Origin: Streptomyces physcomitrii
Lineage (GTDB): Bacteria > Actinomycetota > Actinomycetes > Streptomycetales > Streptomycetaceae
Length of the DNA stretch: 64,000 bases
Assembly (NCBI RefSeq): GCF_012273655.1
Contig: NZ_JAAWWP010000013.1
Coordinates: 163,132 to 227,131 of the forward strand
Reading direction: 5' to 3'
The notes under the pieces are model-generated. The model was given only the letters and a program-made list of their open reading frames with translations, did no database searches and was not told the DNA's origin. Positions 42,384 to 50,247 of this stretch are shown here, one piece after another (within the stretch, counting starts at the first letter, position 1; each line of letters begins with the position of its first letter). The position numbers and the translations under genes are program-made.

Positions 42384-44252
42384 TCAGCCGGAGCCGCCGA
42401 CCACCGGCAGGTCGAGGGTGCCGGTGCTGCCGGGCGCGCTGGTGACGGTGACCGGTTTGATGCCGCGGTTGCCGAAGTGCGCGTCGTCGCTGGCCGCCAC
42501 CACGAACTGCAGCCGGTGGCCCTGCTCGTAGCGGTGGACGATGCCCGGCAGCTCCACGCTGAAGTCGCGCCGCACATCGGGGACCCGGACCGGGGCGACG
42601 AGCCGGTGCACCAGCGTCTTGCTGCCGTCCGGGGCGAGGTCGTACAGCTTCGCGAAGAGGACCAGCTTGTCGGCGGCGTCACCGGAGTGCTGCACCCGCT
42701 CGGTCCGCGGCGAGTGCACCCGCAGGTGCGCCCGGGCCGCGCCCACCACCTCGGTCGGCTCCGGCAGCGGGGCCGAGGTCCAGGCGAGGTGGGTGCCCTT
42801 CAGGTCGTACGGCGCCGGATCCGGCAGGCCCAGGGTGTGCAGGAGCGGGCTGCCCGAATGGCTGGTGGGCACCGGCAGATTGGCGTACGTCCTGCTGCCG
42901 GACCGCACCTGCCGCCGCTCGCCGACCAGCTTGCCGTCCCCGGACAGATAGAGCCGCTCGCTCAGCGCGGGCACCGCCGGGCCGGTGGCGTAGGTGCGGG
43001 CGGGGTCCTCGATCCAGTCGCGGTAGTAGGCGAAGGCGGGTCCGGTGCCGACGTCCCGGTGCCGCAGATAGCCGTCGAACCAGGCGAGGATCCGCTTGCC
43101 CACGTAGGAGGTCTCCAGATTCCCGGCGTCCATGTTCAGCTCGCCCCTCGCCGGATCGCTGACGCCCCCGCTGTGGCCCGCCGACTGCCAGATCATCCGC
43201 GTGCTGACCCCCTGCGAACGCAGCATCCGGTACGTGGACTCCGCCTCGTTCAGCGTGAAGAGGCTGTCGGCCTGGCCCTGGATCAGCAGGGTCGGCGCCT
43301 TGATGCCCTGGGCGTACCCGGCGGCCGAGATACCGCGCGCGTACCCGAGCAGCTCGCGCATCGGCTTCTCGCGCAGCACCCCCGAGTTGAGGGTCTTGAA
43401 GATGTTGCAGGCCTCGGAGACGAAGTGCAGGCAGGCCAGCGAGTTGATGCGGGAGGGGTCGGCGTTCGGCACGGTGATCGGCTGGCCCTCGCCGATCAGG
43501 TAGAAGCCGTTGGTCCACTGCCATTTGTAGACCCCGGGGGTGTCCCCGGAAGTACCCTTCGCGCCGCTGCCGTTCGGGAGCATCGACTGTCCGAGATCGC
43601 TCCAGGTGATCATCGGCACCAGGGCGTCCAGCCGGTGGTCGCGGGAGGCGGTGGCCAGCTGAACGGCTCCGCCGTAGGAGCCGCCGATCATGCCGACCCG
43701 GGGGTCCCCGCGCCGGTCGAGGGTGACGAAGTCGGGCCGGGTGCCGTCCTCGGCGGGCCGCTCACCGGCGAGGAAGTCGACCAGTCCGGAGGCCGCCCGA
43801 CCGTCGATACGCGGATCGTCCAGCGAGATCGTGCAGCCCGATCTGCCGAAGCCGAGGCCGGAGTAGACGAGGGTGACATAGCCCCGGGAGGCGAAGGCCC
43901 GGGCGGTGTCGTCGGTGGAGCCGTCGTTCTTGCTCCCGCCGAAGCCGTTGGTGATCAGCACGGCCGGTGCCGGGTGCTCCCGGCTCACCCCGGCGGGCCG
44001 GTAGAGGTCGGCGTCGACACGGCAGTCCCTGGCCCCCGTGTCCACGGTGACCTGCACCGGAGTGAGGGTGTACGGCTCGGTGGCGGCGGCCCGGTCGGGG
44101 GCGGTGAACGCCAGCGGCGCGGCCAGCGCGGCGGTCGCGGCCAGGGCCAGGGCCCGCCGTGGACGCCGGGTCGAACGCAGAGGTCGCGCAGACAGCAGAG
44201 GCAGCAGAGGCAGCAGGGATAAGGGCCGGGGCTTGAGGGGTGCTCGGTACAC
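42384..44252 (-). CDS. Secreted S15/CocE-type X-Pro dipeptidyl-peptidase
   Basis: A 622-residue secreted serine hydrolase. The signal region has STRRPRRALALAATAALAAPLAF with cleavage near RAAA; the twin Arg pairs may indicate Tat export. The nucleophile is S192 in GMIGGSYGGA; acid and His are expected near IQGQADSLF and SAGHSG. The C-terminal jelly-roll domain (from about 480) is typical of CocE/NonD proteins. It would cleave X-Pro peptides or acyl esters outside the cell. GTG 44252 has GGAGGATTCC upstream; the GTG 12 bases earlier would bury this ribosome site. Confidence 0.88.
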   Translation of the reverse strand: MYRAPLKPRPLSLLPLLPLLSARPLRSTRRPRRALALAATAALAAPLAFTAPDRAAATEPYTLTPVQVTVDTGARDCRVDADLYRPAGVSREHPAPAVLITNGFGGSKNDGSTDDTARAFASRGYVTLVYSGLGFGRSGCTISLDDPRIDGRAASGLVDFLAGERPAEDGTRPDFVTLDRRGDPRVGMIGGSYGGAVQLATASRDHRLDALVPMITWSDLGQSMLPNGSGAKGTSGDTPGVYKWQWTNGFYLIGEGQPITVPNADPSRINSLACLHFVSEACNIFKTLNSGVLREKPMRELLGYARGISAAGYAQGIKAPTLLIQGQADSLFTLNEAESTYRMLRSQGVSTRMIWQSAGHSGGVSDPARGELNMDAGNLETSYVGKRILAWFDGYLRHRDVGTGPAFAYYRDWIEDPARTYATGPAVPALSERLYLSGDGKLVGERRQVRSGSRTYANLPVPTSHSGSPLLHTLGLPDPAPYDLKGTHLAWTSAPLPEPTEVVGAARAHLRVHSPRTERVQHSGDAADKLVLFAKLYDLAPDGSKTLVHRLVAPVRVPDVRRDFSVELPGIVHRYEQGHRLQFVVAASDDAHFGNRGIKPVTVTSAPGSTGTLDLPVVGGSG

Positions 44253-44276
44253 GGAATCCTCCACGCTGAGGTCGCC

Positions 44277-44299
44277 TACCGACCGGTTGGTACCGGTCG
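44277..44299. promoter_or_regulatory. Palindromic operator upstream of the S15 peptidase
   Basis: CGACCGG-6-CCGGTCG (44280-44299) is a perfect 7-bp inverted repeat, overlapping the near-palindrome TACCGACCGGTTGGTA (44277-44292). It is 25 bp upstream of the start codon and looks like a TetR-type site. No matching regulator is adjacent. Confidence 0.5.
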
Positions 44300-44513
44300 T
44301 CGCTCATGCTGGGAGATATACGGAAAAGGGTCAACGGGCGTGCGGTGAACCGGTGCAGAGGGGCAGCGGAGAGTGGTGAAAACGGCGCGCACTCCGGCGC
44401 GCGCGGGGGTGCGGGGGCAGGTGCGCGTGCGGGGGTGGTCTCAACTCGGCGTTGCGGGGCGCCGGGTGACGCATCGGCGTCGGGGTGGGGATGGGGGCGC
44501 GGGGTGGTCCCGT

Positions 44514-44552
44514 GGGTGCGGGTGCGGGTGCGGGTGCGGGTGCGGGTGCGGG
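44514..44552. repeat. (GGGTGC)6 repeat, potential G-quadruplex
   Basis: Six perfect GGGTGC units plus a seventh GGG run, that is, GGG tracts separated by three-base loops on the plus strand. This fits a stable intramolecular G-quadruplex. Confidence 0.85.
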
Positions 44553-44847
44553 TAGCTGATGCTCGGGCGCGGTGGCGGATGCGGCAACCGGCGCCGCCCG
44601 GGGCGCTCAGGACACTCGTCCGGCTCGGCCCCGGCTCAGCTCAGCTCGGCTCAAAGGCCCACCAGGCGCACCTTCGCCGGGGCGAGGGTGCGCAGCGTGG
44701 TGGTGTCGCCGATGCGGAGGCCGTGCAGCTCAGCGAGAACCGGACCACGCACAGCGCCCACAGCAGCCGCAGACGTGAGCGCCGCACGAGGCCCTGAAGG
44801 GACGACGGCCGCACCGGGAGCGGCGGCCCCCGTCCCCCGGCCCCGCC

Positions 44848-45891
44848 TCAAGCCAGAGCAGGCTCCTCGAGGGACAAGGTCCCGGCGTCCGCGTCGAGTA
44901 CGGCCGGGATGCCGAAGGGCACGGTCAACGCCCCCGCGCAGTGGCCGAATCCGAGTTCCTCCACCACCGGGACGCCGAGGGAGCCGAACCGGTCCAGGAA
45001 GAGCGGGCGCAGCTCGGCGGCCGGTCCGCAGTCCTCCCAGGAGCCCAGCGCGATTCCGCCGAGGCCCTCCAGCCATCCCGCGCGCAGGAGTTGGGTGAGG
45101 TAGCGGTCGAGCCGGTACGCCTCCTCGCCGACGTCCTCCAGGAGCAGCAGCCCGCCGCGCGCCGAGGCCCGGCCGTCCGGTGTGCCGAGACCGGCGGCGA
45201 GCAGGGACAGGCAGCCGCCCAGGGTGACGCCGCGCGCCCGGCCCGGTATCAGTGTCCGGCCGCGGCCGAGGGTCCGTACCGTCTCCGGCTCGAAGAGCGT
45301 GGCCCGCAGGTGCTCCCGCGCGTCGGCGTTGCGGAGGAAGTCGATGCCCGCGGTCATCGGCCCGTGCAGGGTGGCGAGTCCGAGCCGCCGGGCGAAGGCC
45401 TCGTGGAGTGCGGTGATGTCGCTGAAGCCGAGGAAGACCTTCGGTCCCGCGGCGCGCATCGCCTCCCAGTCGAGCAGATCGACCATCCGCTGGACGCCGT
45501 AGCCGCCCCGGGCGCAGAACACCGCGTCCACCCGGGGGTCGCACCAGGCCGACTGGAGGTCCGCCGCGCGGTCGGCGTCACTGCCCGCGAGATAGCCGAA
45601 CTCCCGGTGGCGGTCGAGGACATGGGGCCCGGCCACGGGGTCGAGCCCCCACTCGCGCAGGATCCGCAGGCCCTCCTCCAGACGCTCGCCCGGCACCGGC
45701 CCGCTCGGCGCCACGACCGCCACCCGGGCGCCCGGGGCGACGACCGCCACCCGGGCGCCCGGGGCGAGCCGGCGGGGCCGGTGGAGCGCGGGCACCGGCT
45801 CGGCCCCCGGCCGGGGCGCGCCGGGCAGCACCGCGCCGTTCGCCGGATCCGCCGCCGTACGCGCGCCCGCTCCCGCGGTGGTGCTGGTCAC
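44848..45891 (-). CDS. LD-carboxypeptidase (peptidase family S66)
   Basis: A 347-residue LdcA-type enzyme. The Ser-Glu-His triad is readable at S157 (LGFSDIT), E252 (LLLLEDVGEEAYR) and H317 (GFGHCAG), with the conserved ARGGYG before it. It removes D-Ala from murein tetrapeptides in cell-wall recycling, or cleaves microcin-like substrates. An in-frame 27-bp tandem duplication repeats GARVAVVAP (45-53 and 54-62), part of the first beta strand. The first 44 residues are a Pro/Ala-rich tail. GTG 45891 overlaps the S9 gene stop by four bases (GTGA). It is the last gene of a four-gene operon. Confidence 0.92.
   Translation of the reverse strand: MTSTTAGAGARTAADPANGAVLPGAPRPGAEPVPALHRPRRLAPGARVAVVAPGARVAVVAPSGPVPGERLEEGLRILREWGLDPVAGPHVLDRHREFGYLAGSDADRAADLQSAWCDPRVDAVFCARGGYGVQRMVDLLDWEAMRAAGPKVFLGFSDITALHEAFARRLGLATLHGPMTAGIDFLRNADAREHLRATLFEPETVRTLGRGRTLIPGRARGVTLGGCLSLLAAGLGTPDGRASARGGLLLLEDVGEEAYRLDRYLTQLLRAGWLEGLGGIALGSWEDCGPAAELRPLFLDRFGSLGVPVVEELGFGHCAGALTVPFGIPAVLDADAGTLSLEEPALA
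45713..45766. repeat. 27-bp perfect tandem duplication inside the LD-carboxypeptidase gene
   Basis: The 27-bp unit starting at 45713 is repeated at 45740. It keeps the frame and duplicates nine residues. This is a typical slippage product. Confidence 0.95.
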
Positions 45892-47864
45892 CGGCTGAGC
45901 TCCAGGTGCGGAACCCCGGTACCGGTGAGGCCGAAGGTCTGGGCGTAGAGGGAGAGTTCCGCTTCCAGGGCGCGGATCATGGTGTCGGCGCGGCGGAAAC
46001 CGTGCCCCTCCCCTTCGAAGGTGAGGTAGGCGTGCGGCACGCCCCGGCCCTTCATCTTGGCGAGGAAGCGCTCGCACTGGACGGGCGGGCAGATGACGTC
46101 GTCGAGCCCCTGGAGCAGCAGGAAGGGGGCGGTGACGCTCTCGGCGTGCTCCGAGGGCGAGCGCTCGGCGTACCGTTCGGGGACCTCGGCGAGCGGGCCC
46201 ACCAGGGACTCCAGATACTGCGACTCGAAGTCGTGGGTCTCCCCCGTGCCCCAGCCGGTGAGGTCGAGGATGGGGTAGATGACCGTGCCGCAGGCGTAGA
46301 CCTCGGTCGCGGCGAGGGAGGCCGCGCTGGTCCAGCCGCCCGCGCTGCCGCCCCGGACGGCCAGGCGGTCCGGGTCGGCGCTGCCCTCGGCGGCCAGCTC
46401 GCGGGCCACCGCCGCGCAGTCCTCCACGTCCACCACGCCCCACTGCTCGCGCAGCCGGTTGCGGTACTCGCGGCCGTGCCCGGTGGAGCCGCCGTAGTTG
46501 ACCTCGACCACGCCGATGCCGCGCGAGGTGAAGTAGGCGATCTCCAGGTCGAGTACGAGCGGTGCCCGGCCGGTGGGCCCGCCGTGCGCCCAGATCGCGT
46601 AGGGCGGCAGCTCGCCCTCCGGCGCCGTGTGGTCGGGGCTGTGCGGCGGATAGACCTGGGCGTGGATCTCGCGCCCGCCGGGGCCCCGGAAGGTGCGGTG
46701 TTCCGGGGCCGGGTAGTAAGCGGGGTCCACCGGGTCGGTGTGGGGGGCGCCGATCACCCGGGCGCGGCCGGTGATGGCGTCGAGCTCCACCACCTCGTAC
46801 CCGCTGCGCGGGCTGGCCGCGACACCGACCGCCCGGCTGCCGTGCACGGCGAGGGTGGGCGCCCACTCGCTCCAGGGACCGGCGGCGTCCACCAGCTCGC
46901 CGCTCTCCGGGTCGAGGATGCCGAGCGCGGTGCTCCCGCGCCCGTGCACGACGGCGATCAGGCCGTTGTCCAGGGGGGCGAACCAGCGGTGCCCGATCTT
47001 CCAGAGGGCGCCGCCGAACTCCTCCTCGCGGGGGCACAGCGCCTGGAGGGGCCCTTCGAGCGGGGCGCGGTAGAGGTTCCACCAGCCGGTGCGGTCGCTG
47101 GCGAAGAGCAACTGCCCGTCGGCGAGCCATTCGACCTGGGCGATGGACTCCTCGGGCCCGCCCGCGAAGGAGACCGGTGCGCCGAAGCTGCCGTCGGCGC
47201 GCACCTCGGCGAGCTTGATCTCGGTGCCGTCCCAGGGCATCCGGGGGTGGTCCCAGGCCAGCCAGGCGGCATGGCGGCCGTCCGGGGAGAGCCGGGGTCC
47301 GGTGACGAAGCGGTGGCTGTCGTCGCTGAGTTCGCGCACCGCGCCGCGGTCCTCGGCGGCGGTGCCGTCCAGGGGCACCGCGGCGAGCACCCGGCGCAGC
47401 TCGCTCGGGCCCTCGCCGGTGAACTCCTCCAGTACGCACCAGACTTCGCCGCGCTCGGGGTGCAGGCTCGGCTCCACCCAGCGCAGTCCGCCGCCCACCG
47501 GGGAGAGCGGGGTGAGCGGGCGCGGTTCGCTGCCGGGCACCTCGGGTTCGTAGGCGTAGAGGCGCTGGTCGGGGAAGTGGACGAAGACCACGAGGGGGCC
47601 TTCCTCGCGGGCGAGGGCCGTCCAGGGTGTGCCGCCGTACTCGATGACGCGGCTGCGGACGTTCCACGGGGCGGGCAGCACCGACTCCTGGACGCCGTCC
47701 TCGCGTTGGCGCACCAGGGCGCGGCGGCCGGCCTCGGCGGGGCGGGGTTCGGTCCACCAGGTCTCGGTGCCGACGGCGCCGAGGTACTCCGCGTGCCCGT
47801 CGTGTGCGGCGGCCAGCGCGGCGTCGATCGGCGAGGGCCAGGATCCGTACGGCAGGCTTGTCAT
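45888..47864 (-). CDS. S9 family prolyl oligopeptidase-type peptidase
   Basis: A 658-residue prolyl oligopeptidase/acylaminoacyl-peptidase type enzyme: an N-terminal beta-propeller (to about 390) and an alpha/beta-hydrolase domain with the nucleophile Ser in RGGSAGGWTS, Asp in LQGLDDVICPP and His in GEGHGFRR. It degrades short peptides. No signal peptide, so it works in the cytoplasm. ATG 47864 is preferred because GGGGGAG lies 5 bases before it; an ATG 12 bases earlier lies within that site. The M20 gene stops 13 bases upstream, the S66 gene overlaps downstream. Confidence 0.92.
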   Translation of the reverse strand: MTSLPYGSWPSPIDAALAAAHDGHAEYLGAVGTETWWTEPRPAEAGRRALVRQREDGVQESVLPAPWNVRSRVIEYGGTPWTALAREEGPLVVFVHFPDQRLYAYEPEVPGSEPRPLTPLSPVGGGLRWVEPSLHPERGEVWCVLEEFTGEGPSELRRVLAAVPLDGTAAEDRGAVRELSDDSHRFVTGPRLSPDGRHAAWLAWDHPRMPWDGTEIKLAEVRADGSFGAPVSFAGGPEESIAQVEWLADGQLLFASDRTGWWNLYRAPLEGPLQALCPREEEFGGALWKIGHRWFAPLDNGLIAVVHGRGSTALGILDPESGELVDAAGPWSEWAPTLAVHGSRAVGVAASPRSGYEVVELDAITGRARVIGAPHTDPVDPAYYPAPEHRTFRGPGGREIHAQVYPPHSPDHTAPEGELPPYAIWAHGGPTGRAPLVLDLEIAYFTSRGIGVVEVNYGGSTGHGREYRNRLREQWGVVDVEDCAAVARELAAEGSADPDRLAVRGGSAGGWTSAASLAATEVYACGTVIYPILDLTGWGTGETHDFESQYLESLVGPLAEVPERYAERSPSEHAESVTAPFLLLQGLDDVICPPVQCERFLAKMKGRGVPHAYLTFEGEGHGFRRADTMIRALEAELSLYAQTFGLTGTGVPHLELSR

Positions 47865-47877
47865 CTTCTCCCCCATG

Positions 47878-49215
47878 TCAGGCCGTCCGCAGGAAGCGGT
47901 CGAGAACGCGGACGCCGAAGTGCAGTGCCTCCACCGGTACCCGTTCGTCGACGCCGTGGAACAGGGCCTGGTAGTCGAACTGCTCGGGCAGCTTCAGCGG
48001 GGCGAAGCCGTAGCCGGTGATGCCGAGCCGCGAGAACTGCTTGGCGTCGGTGCCGCCGGACATGCAGTACGGCACGACGCGCCCCTCGGGGGCGAAGGCC
48101 TCGACCGCCGCACGCATCTGCTTGAACGCCGGCGAGTCCACCGGCGACTGGAGCGCGACCTCGTGGTGGTGGAACTCCCAGTCCACGTACGGGCCGGTCA
48201 GCTCGTCCAGGGTGCTGCGGAACTCCTCCTCGGCGCCGGCCAGGAAGCGCCCGTCGATGAAGGCGGTCGCCTCCCCCGGGATCACATTGACCTTGTAACC
48301 GGCGTCGAGCATGGTCGGGTTGGTGCTGTTGCGCAGCACCGGCTCCACCAGAGAGCGGGCCGGTCCCAGCCGGTCGACCAGGGCGTCGGCGTCGAAGGAG
48401 GCCGCGTCCATCGCCGCGGGATCGGCGCCCTCGATGCCGTACACCGCGGCCAGTTCGCCGAGCGCGGCCTTCACGGTCGGGGTGAGCCGCAGCGGCCAGC
48501 GGTGTCCGCCGATGCGCACCACCGCCTCGGAGAGCCGCATCAGCGCGTTCTCGTGGTTGACCTTGGAGCCGTGTCCGGCGCGGCCGCGGGCGGTCAGCTT
48601 CAGCCAGCCGGTGCCGCGCTCGCCCGCGCCGATCGGGTAGAGCTGGTTGCCGATTCCGTCGTGGAAGGTGAAGGCGCCCGATTCGCTGACGCCCTCGGTG
48701 CAGCCCTCGAAGAGCTCCGGGTGCTGGTCGGCCAGGAAGCCGGAGCCGTCCTCGGCGCTGGCCTCCTCGTCGGCGGTGAAGGCGATCACCAGGTCGCGGC
48801 GCGGGCGCTCGCCGGTGCGGGCCCACTGGCGTACGGCCGCCAGGATCATCGCGTCCATGTTCTTCATGTCGACGGCGCCCCGGCCCCAGACCACACCGTC
48901 CCGGATCTCCCCGGAGAAGGGGTGCACCGTCCAGTCCGCGGCCTCCGCGGGCACCACGTCGAGGTGGCCGTGGACGAGCAGCGCCTCGGCCGAGGGGTCG
49001 CTGCCCTCGACCCGGGCGACGACGTTGGTCCGGCCGGGGGTGCGCTCCAGGAGCACCGGTTCGAGACCGGCCTCGGCGAGGCGGGCGGCCGCGTACTCGG
49101 CGGCGGGCCGCTCCCGGCAGTCGCCGCCGCCGCGGTTGGTGGTGTCGATGCGGATGAGGTCGCTGGTGAAGCGGACCACTTCGTCCAGTGCCGTCGCGTC
49201 GGACTGCTCAGCCAT
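47878..49215 (-). CDS. M20 family metallopeptidase
   Basis: A 445-residue M20/M28-fold peptidase (ArgE/DapE/ACY1 type). Zinc ligands and catalytic residues are in LLVHGHLDVVP (His, Asp), GRGAVDMKN (Asp bridge), FTADEEAS (Glu-Glu) and GAGERGTGWLKLTARGRAGH (dimer domain). It cleaves dipeptides or N-acyl amino acids. Its ATG overlaps the M55 stop by eight bases, so translation is coupled, and the S9 gene follows. Together these genes would dismantle peptides to free amino acids. Confidence 0.92.
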   Translation of the reverse strand: MAEQSDATALDEVVRFTSDLIRIDTTNRGGGDCRERPAAEYAAARLAEAGLEPVLLERTPGRTNVVARVEGSDPSAEALLVHGHLDVVPAEAADWTVHPFSGEIRDGVVWGRGAVDMKNMDAMILAAVRQWARTGERPRRDLVIAFTADEEASAEDGSGFLADQHPELFEGCTEGVSESGAFTFHDGIGNQLYPIGAGERGTGWLKLTARGRAGHGSKVNHENALMRLSEAVVRIGGHRWPLRLTPTVKAALGELAAVYGIEGADPAAMDAASFDADALVDRLGPARSLVEPVLRNSTNPTMLDAGYKVNVIPGEATAFIDGRFLAGAEEEFRSTLDELTGPYVDWEFHHHEVALQSPVDSPAFKQMRAAVEAFAPEGRVVPYCMSGGTDAKQFSRLGITGYGFAPLKLPEQFDYQALFHGVDERVPVEALHFGVRVLDRFLRTA

Positions 49216-50041
49216 ACTGTTCCTCCACCGCGGCCGAGACGACCGTGGTCACCGCCTTGAAGGTGCGAATGCCCTCGTACATGGTGTCGCTCGTGTAGGC
49301 GACCTTGCGCTCCCCCGACCGCACCACGCCGGGGACCACGGTGGCCGCCATCGACAGGTGCTCGGCGTCGAACTCCAGCTCCACCGTGAACGGTCCGCCG
49401 CGCACCGGCTCGTGGCGCACCGCGAGGGCGGCGGCCTCCTTCGCGGCGGCGCGGATGTCGGCGGCGGTGCGGGTGGGGGTCCGGCAGACCGCGGCGTACC
49501 GGGAGACGTGGTCCTTGACCGCGACCTTGAGCGCGCCGGGGGCGTACCCGAGGGCGTCCTCGCAGGCGAGGTCGTCGCCGGTGAAGAGGACGACCGGGAC
49601 GCCGTACTCGGCGACGACACGGGAGTTGAGCAGGCCCTCGCTGGCGCGCACCCCGTCGACCCAGACCCCGGTGATCGAGTTGGCGAGATAGGTGTGGGCG
49701 AGCACGCCCTCCATGCCGGCGCCGGTGTGGTAGCCGACGAAGGCGATGCCGTCCACGTCCCCGTGCTGGACGCCCTCGACCATGGACAGGGACTTGTGTC
49801 TGCCGGTGAGCATCTGGGCGCGCTCGTCGAGCTGTTCGAGGAGCAGATTGCGCATGGTCCAGTGCGCCTCGTTGATGAGCACTTCGTCCGCGCCGCCGTC
49901 GAAGAAGCCGAGCACCGCCGCGTTCACGTCCGAGGTGAACATGGCGCGGCAGCGCTCCCACTGCGGCGTACCGGGAAGGACGTCGGCGGGCCAGGTCACG
50001 CCCGTCGCGCCCTCCATGTCGGCACTGATCAGGATCTTCAT
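49208..50041 (-). CDS. D-aminopeptidase (peptidase family M55, DppA-like)
   Basis: A 277-residue M55 D-aminopeptidase. Residues D8, E10 (SADMEG), H60 (NEAHW), H105 (GYHTGAG) and H116 (VLAHT) match the zinc-binding and active-site positions I know from Bacillus DppA. DppA forms a decamer and releases N-terminal D-Ala from D-peptides. Here it is the first gene of a four-gene operon ending in an LD-carboxypeptidase. A DasR-type operator lies 55-70 bp upstream of the start, so it should respond to GlcNAc metabolism. Confidence 0.93.
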   Translation of the reverse strand: MKILISADMEGATGVTWPADVLPGTPQWERCRAMFTSDVNAAVLGFFDGGADEVLINEAHWTMRNLLLEQLDERAQMLTGRHKSLSMVEGVQHGDVDGIAFVGYHTGAGMEGVLAHTYLANSITGVWVDGVRASEGLLNSRVVAEYGVPVVLFTGDDLACEDALGYAPGALKVAVKDHVSRYAAVCRTPTRTAADIRAAAKEAAALAVRHEPVRGGPFTVELEFDAEHLSMAATVVPGVVRSGERKVAYTSDTMYEGIRTFKAVTTVVSAAVEEQYG

Positions 50042-50247
50042 GGCTCGAACCGTACGCGGTCGGCAAAGTGACGGCCAGGCCTGTGGATAACTCTCAGTGG
50101 TCTAGACCAATGGGAGCGCCCGGAAGGGTCCGCCGCCGACCTCGCGGAGCCGTCCCGCCGGTCCGGTCCGCGTCCCCGCCGACCGCCGTGACCAGCCAGG
50201 ACGCCGCCGCCCCCGACGCCGCCCCGGCGGCCGGGCGGCAGGCCGTG
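50042..50247. other. Promoter region of the M55-M20-S9-S66 operon
   Basis: 206 bp, of which only the part near the M55 gene carries visible signals: the DasR-type site (50096-50111) and TTATCCAC next to it. The half next to the MFS stop shows nothing. Confidence 0.5.
50096..50111. promoter_or_regulatory. Near-consensus DasR responsive element (dre)
   Basis: AGTGGTCTAGACCAAT; the inner 12 bases TGGTCTAGACCA form a perfect palindrome identical to the core of the DasR consensus ACTGGTCTAGACCACT as I know it; each outer flank deviates slightly. DasR is the GntR repressor released by glucosamine-6-phosphate. The site is 55 bases upstream of the M55 D-aminopeptidase ATG, as expected for repression of the operon. 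Confidence 0.78.

Larger units (their letters stand above)
44253..44847. other. 595-bp region with low coding potential, containing a repeat
   Basis: Upstream of the S15 peptidase and downstream of the LD-carboxypeptidase. It holds the operator near the peptidase, a G-rich repeat at 44514-44552, and a 33-residue minus-strand frame (44651-44752) that I do not accept as a gene. No other feature is visible. Confidence 0.4.

Noticed and set aside
44651..44752. 33-residue minus-strand frame (starts MRGPVLAELHGLR)
   Set aside because: Third-position bias is good but no ribosome site, homology or partner is visible; could be a gene remnant.
44306..44797. 163-residue plus-strand frame through the GGGTGC repeat
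   Set aside because: Runs through the G-rich repeat (Val-Arg repeats), and has no domain.
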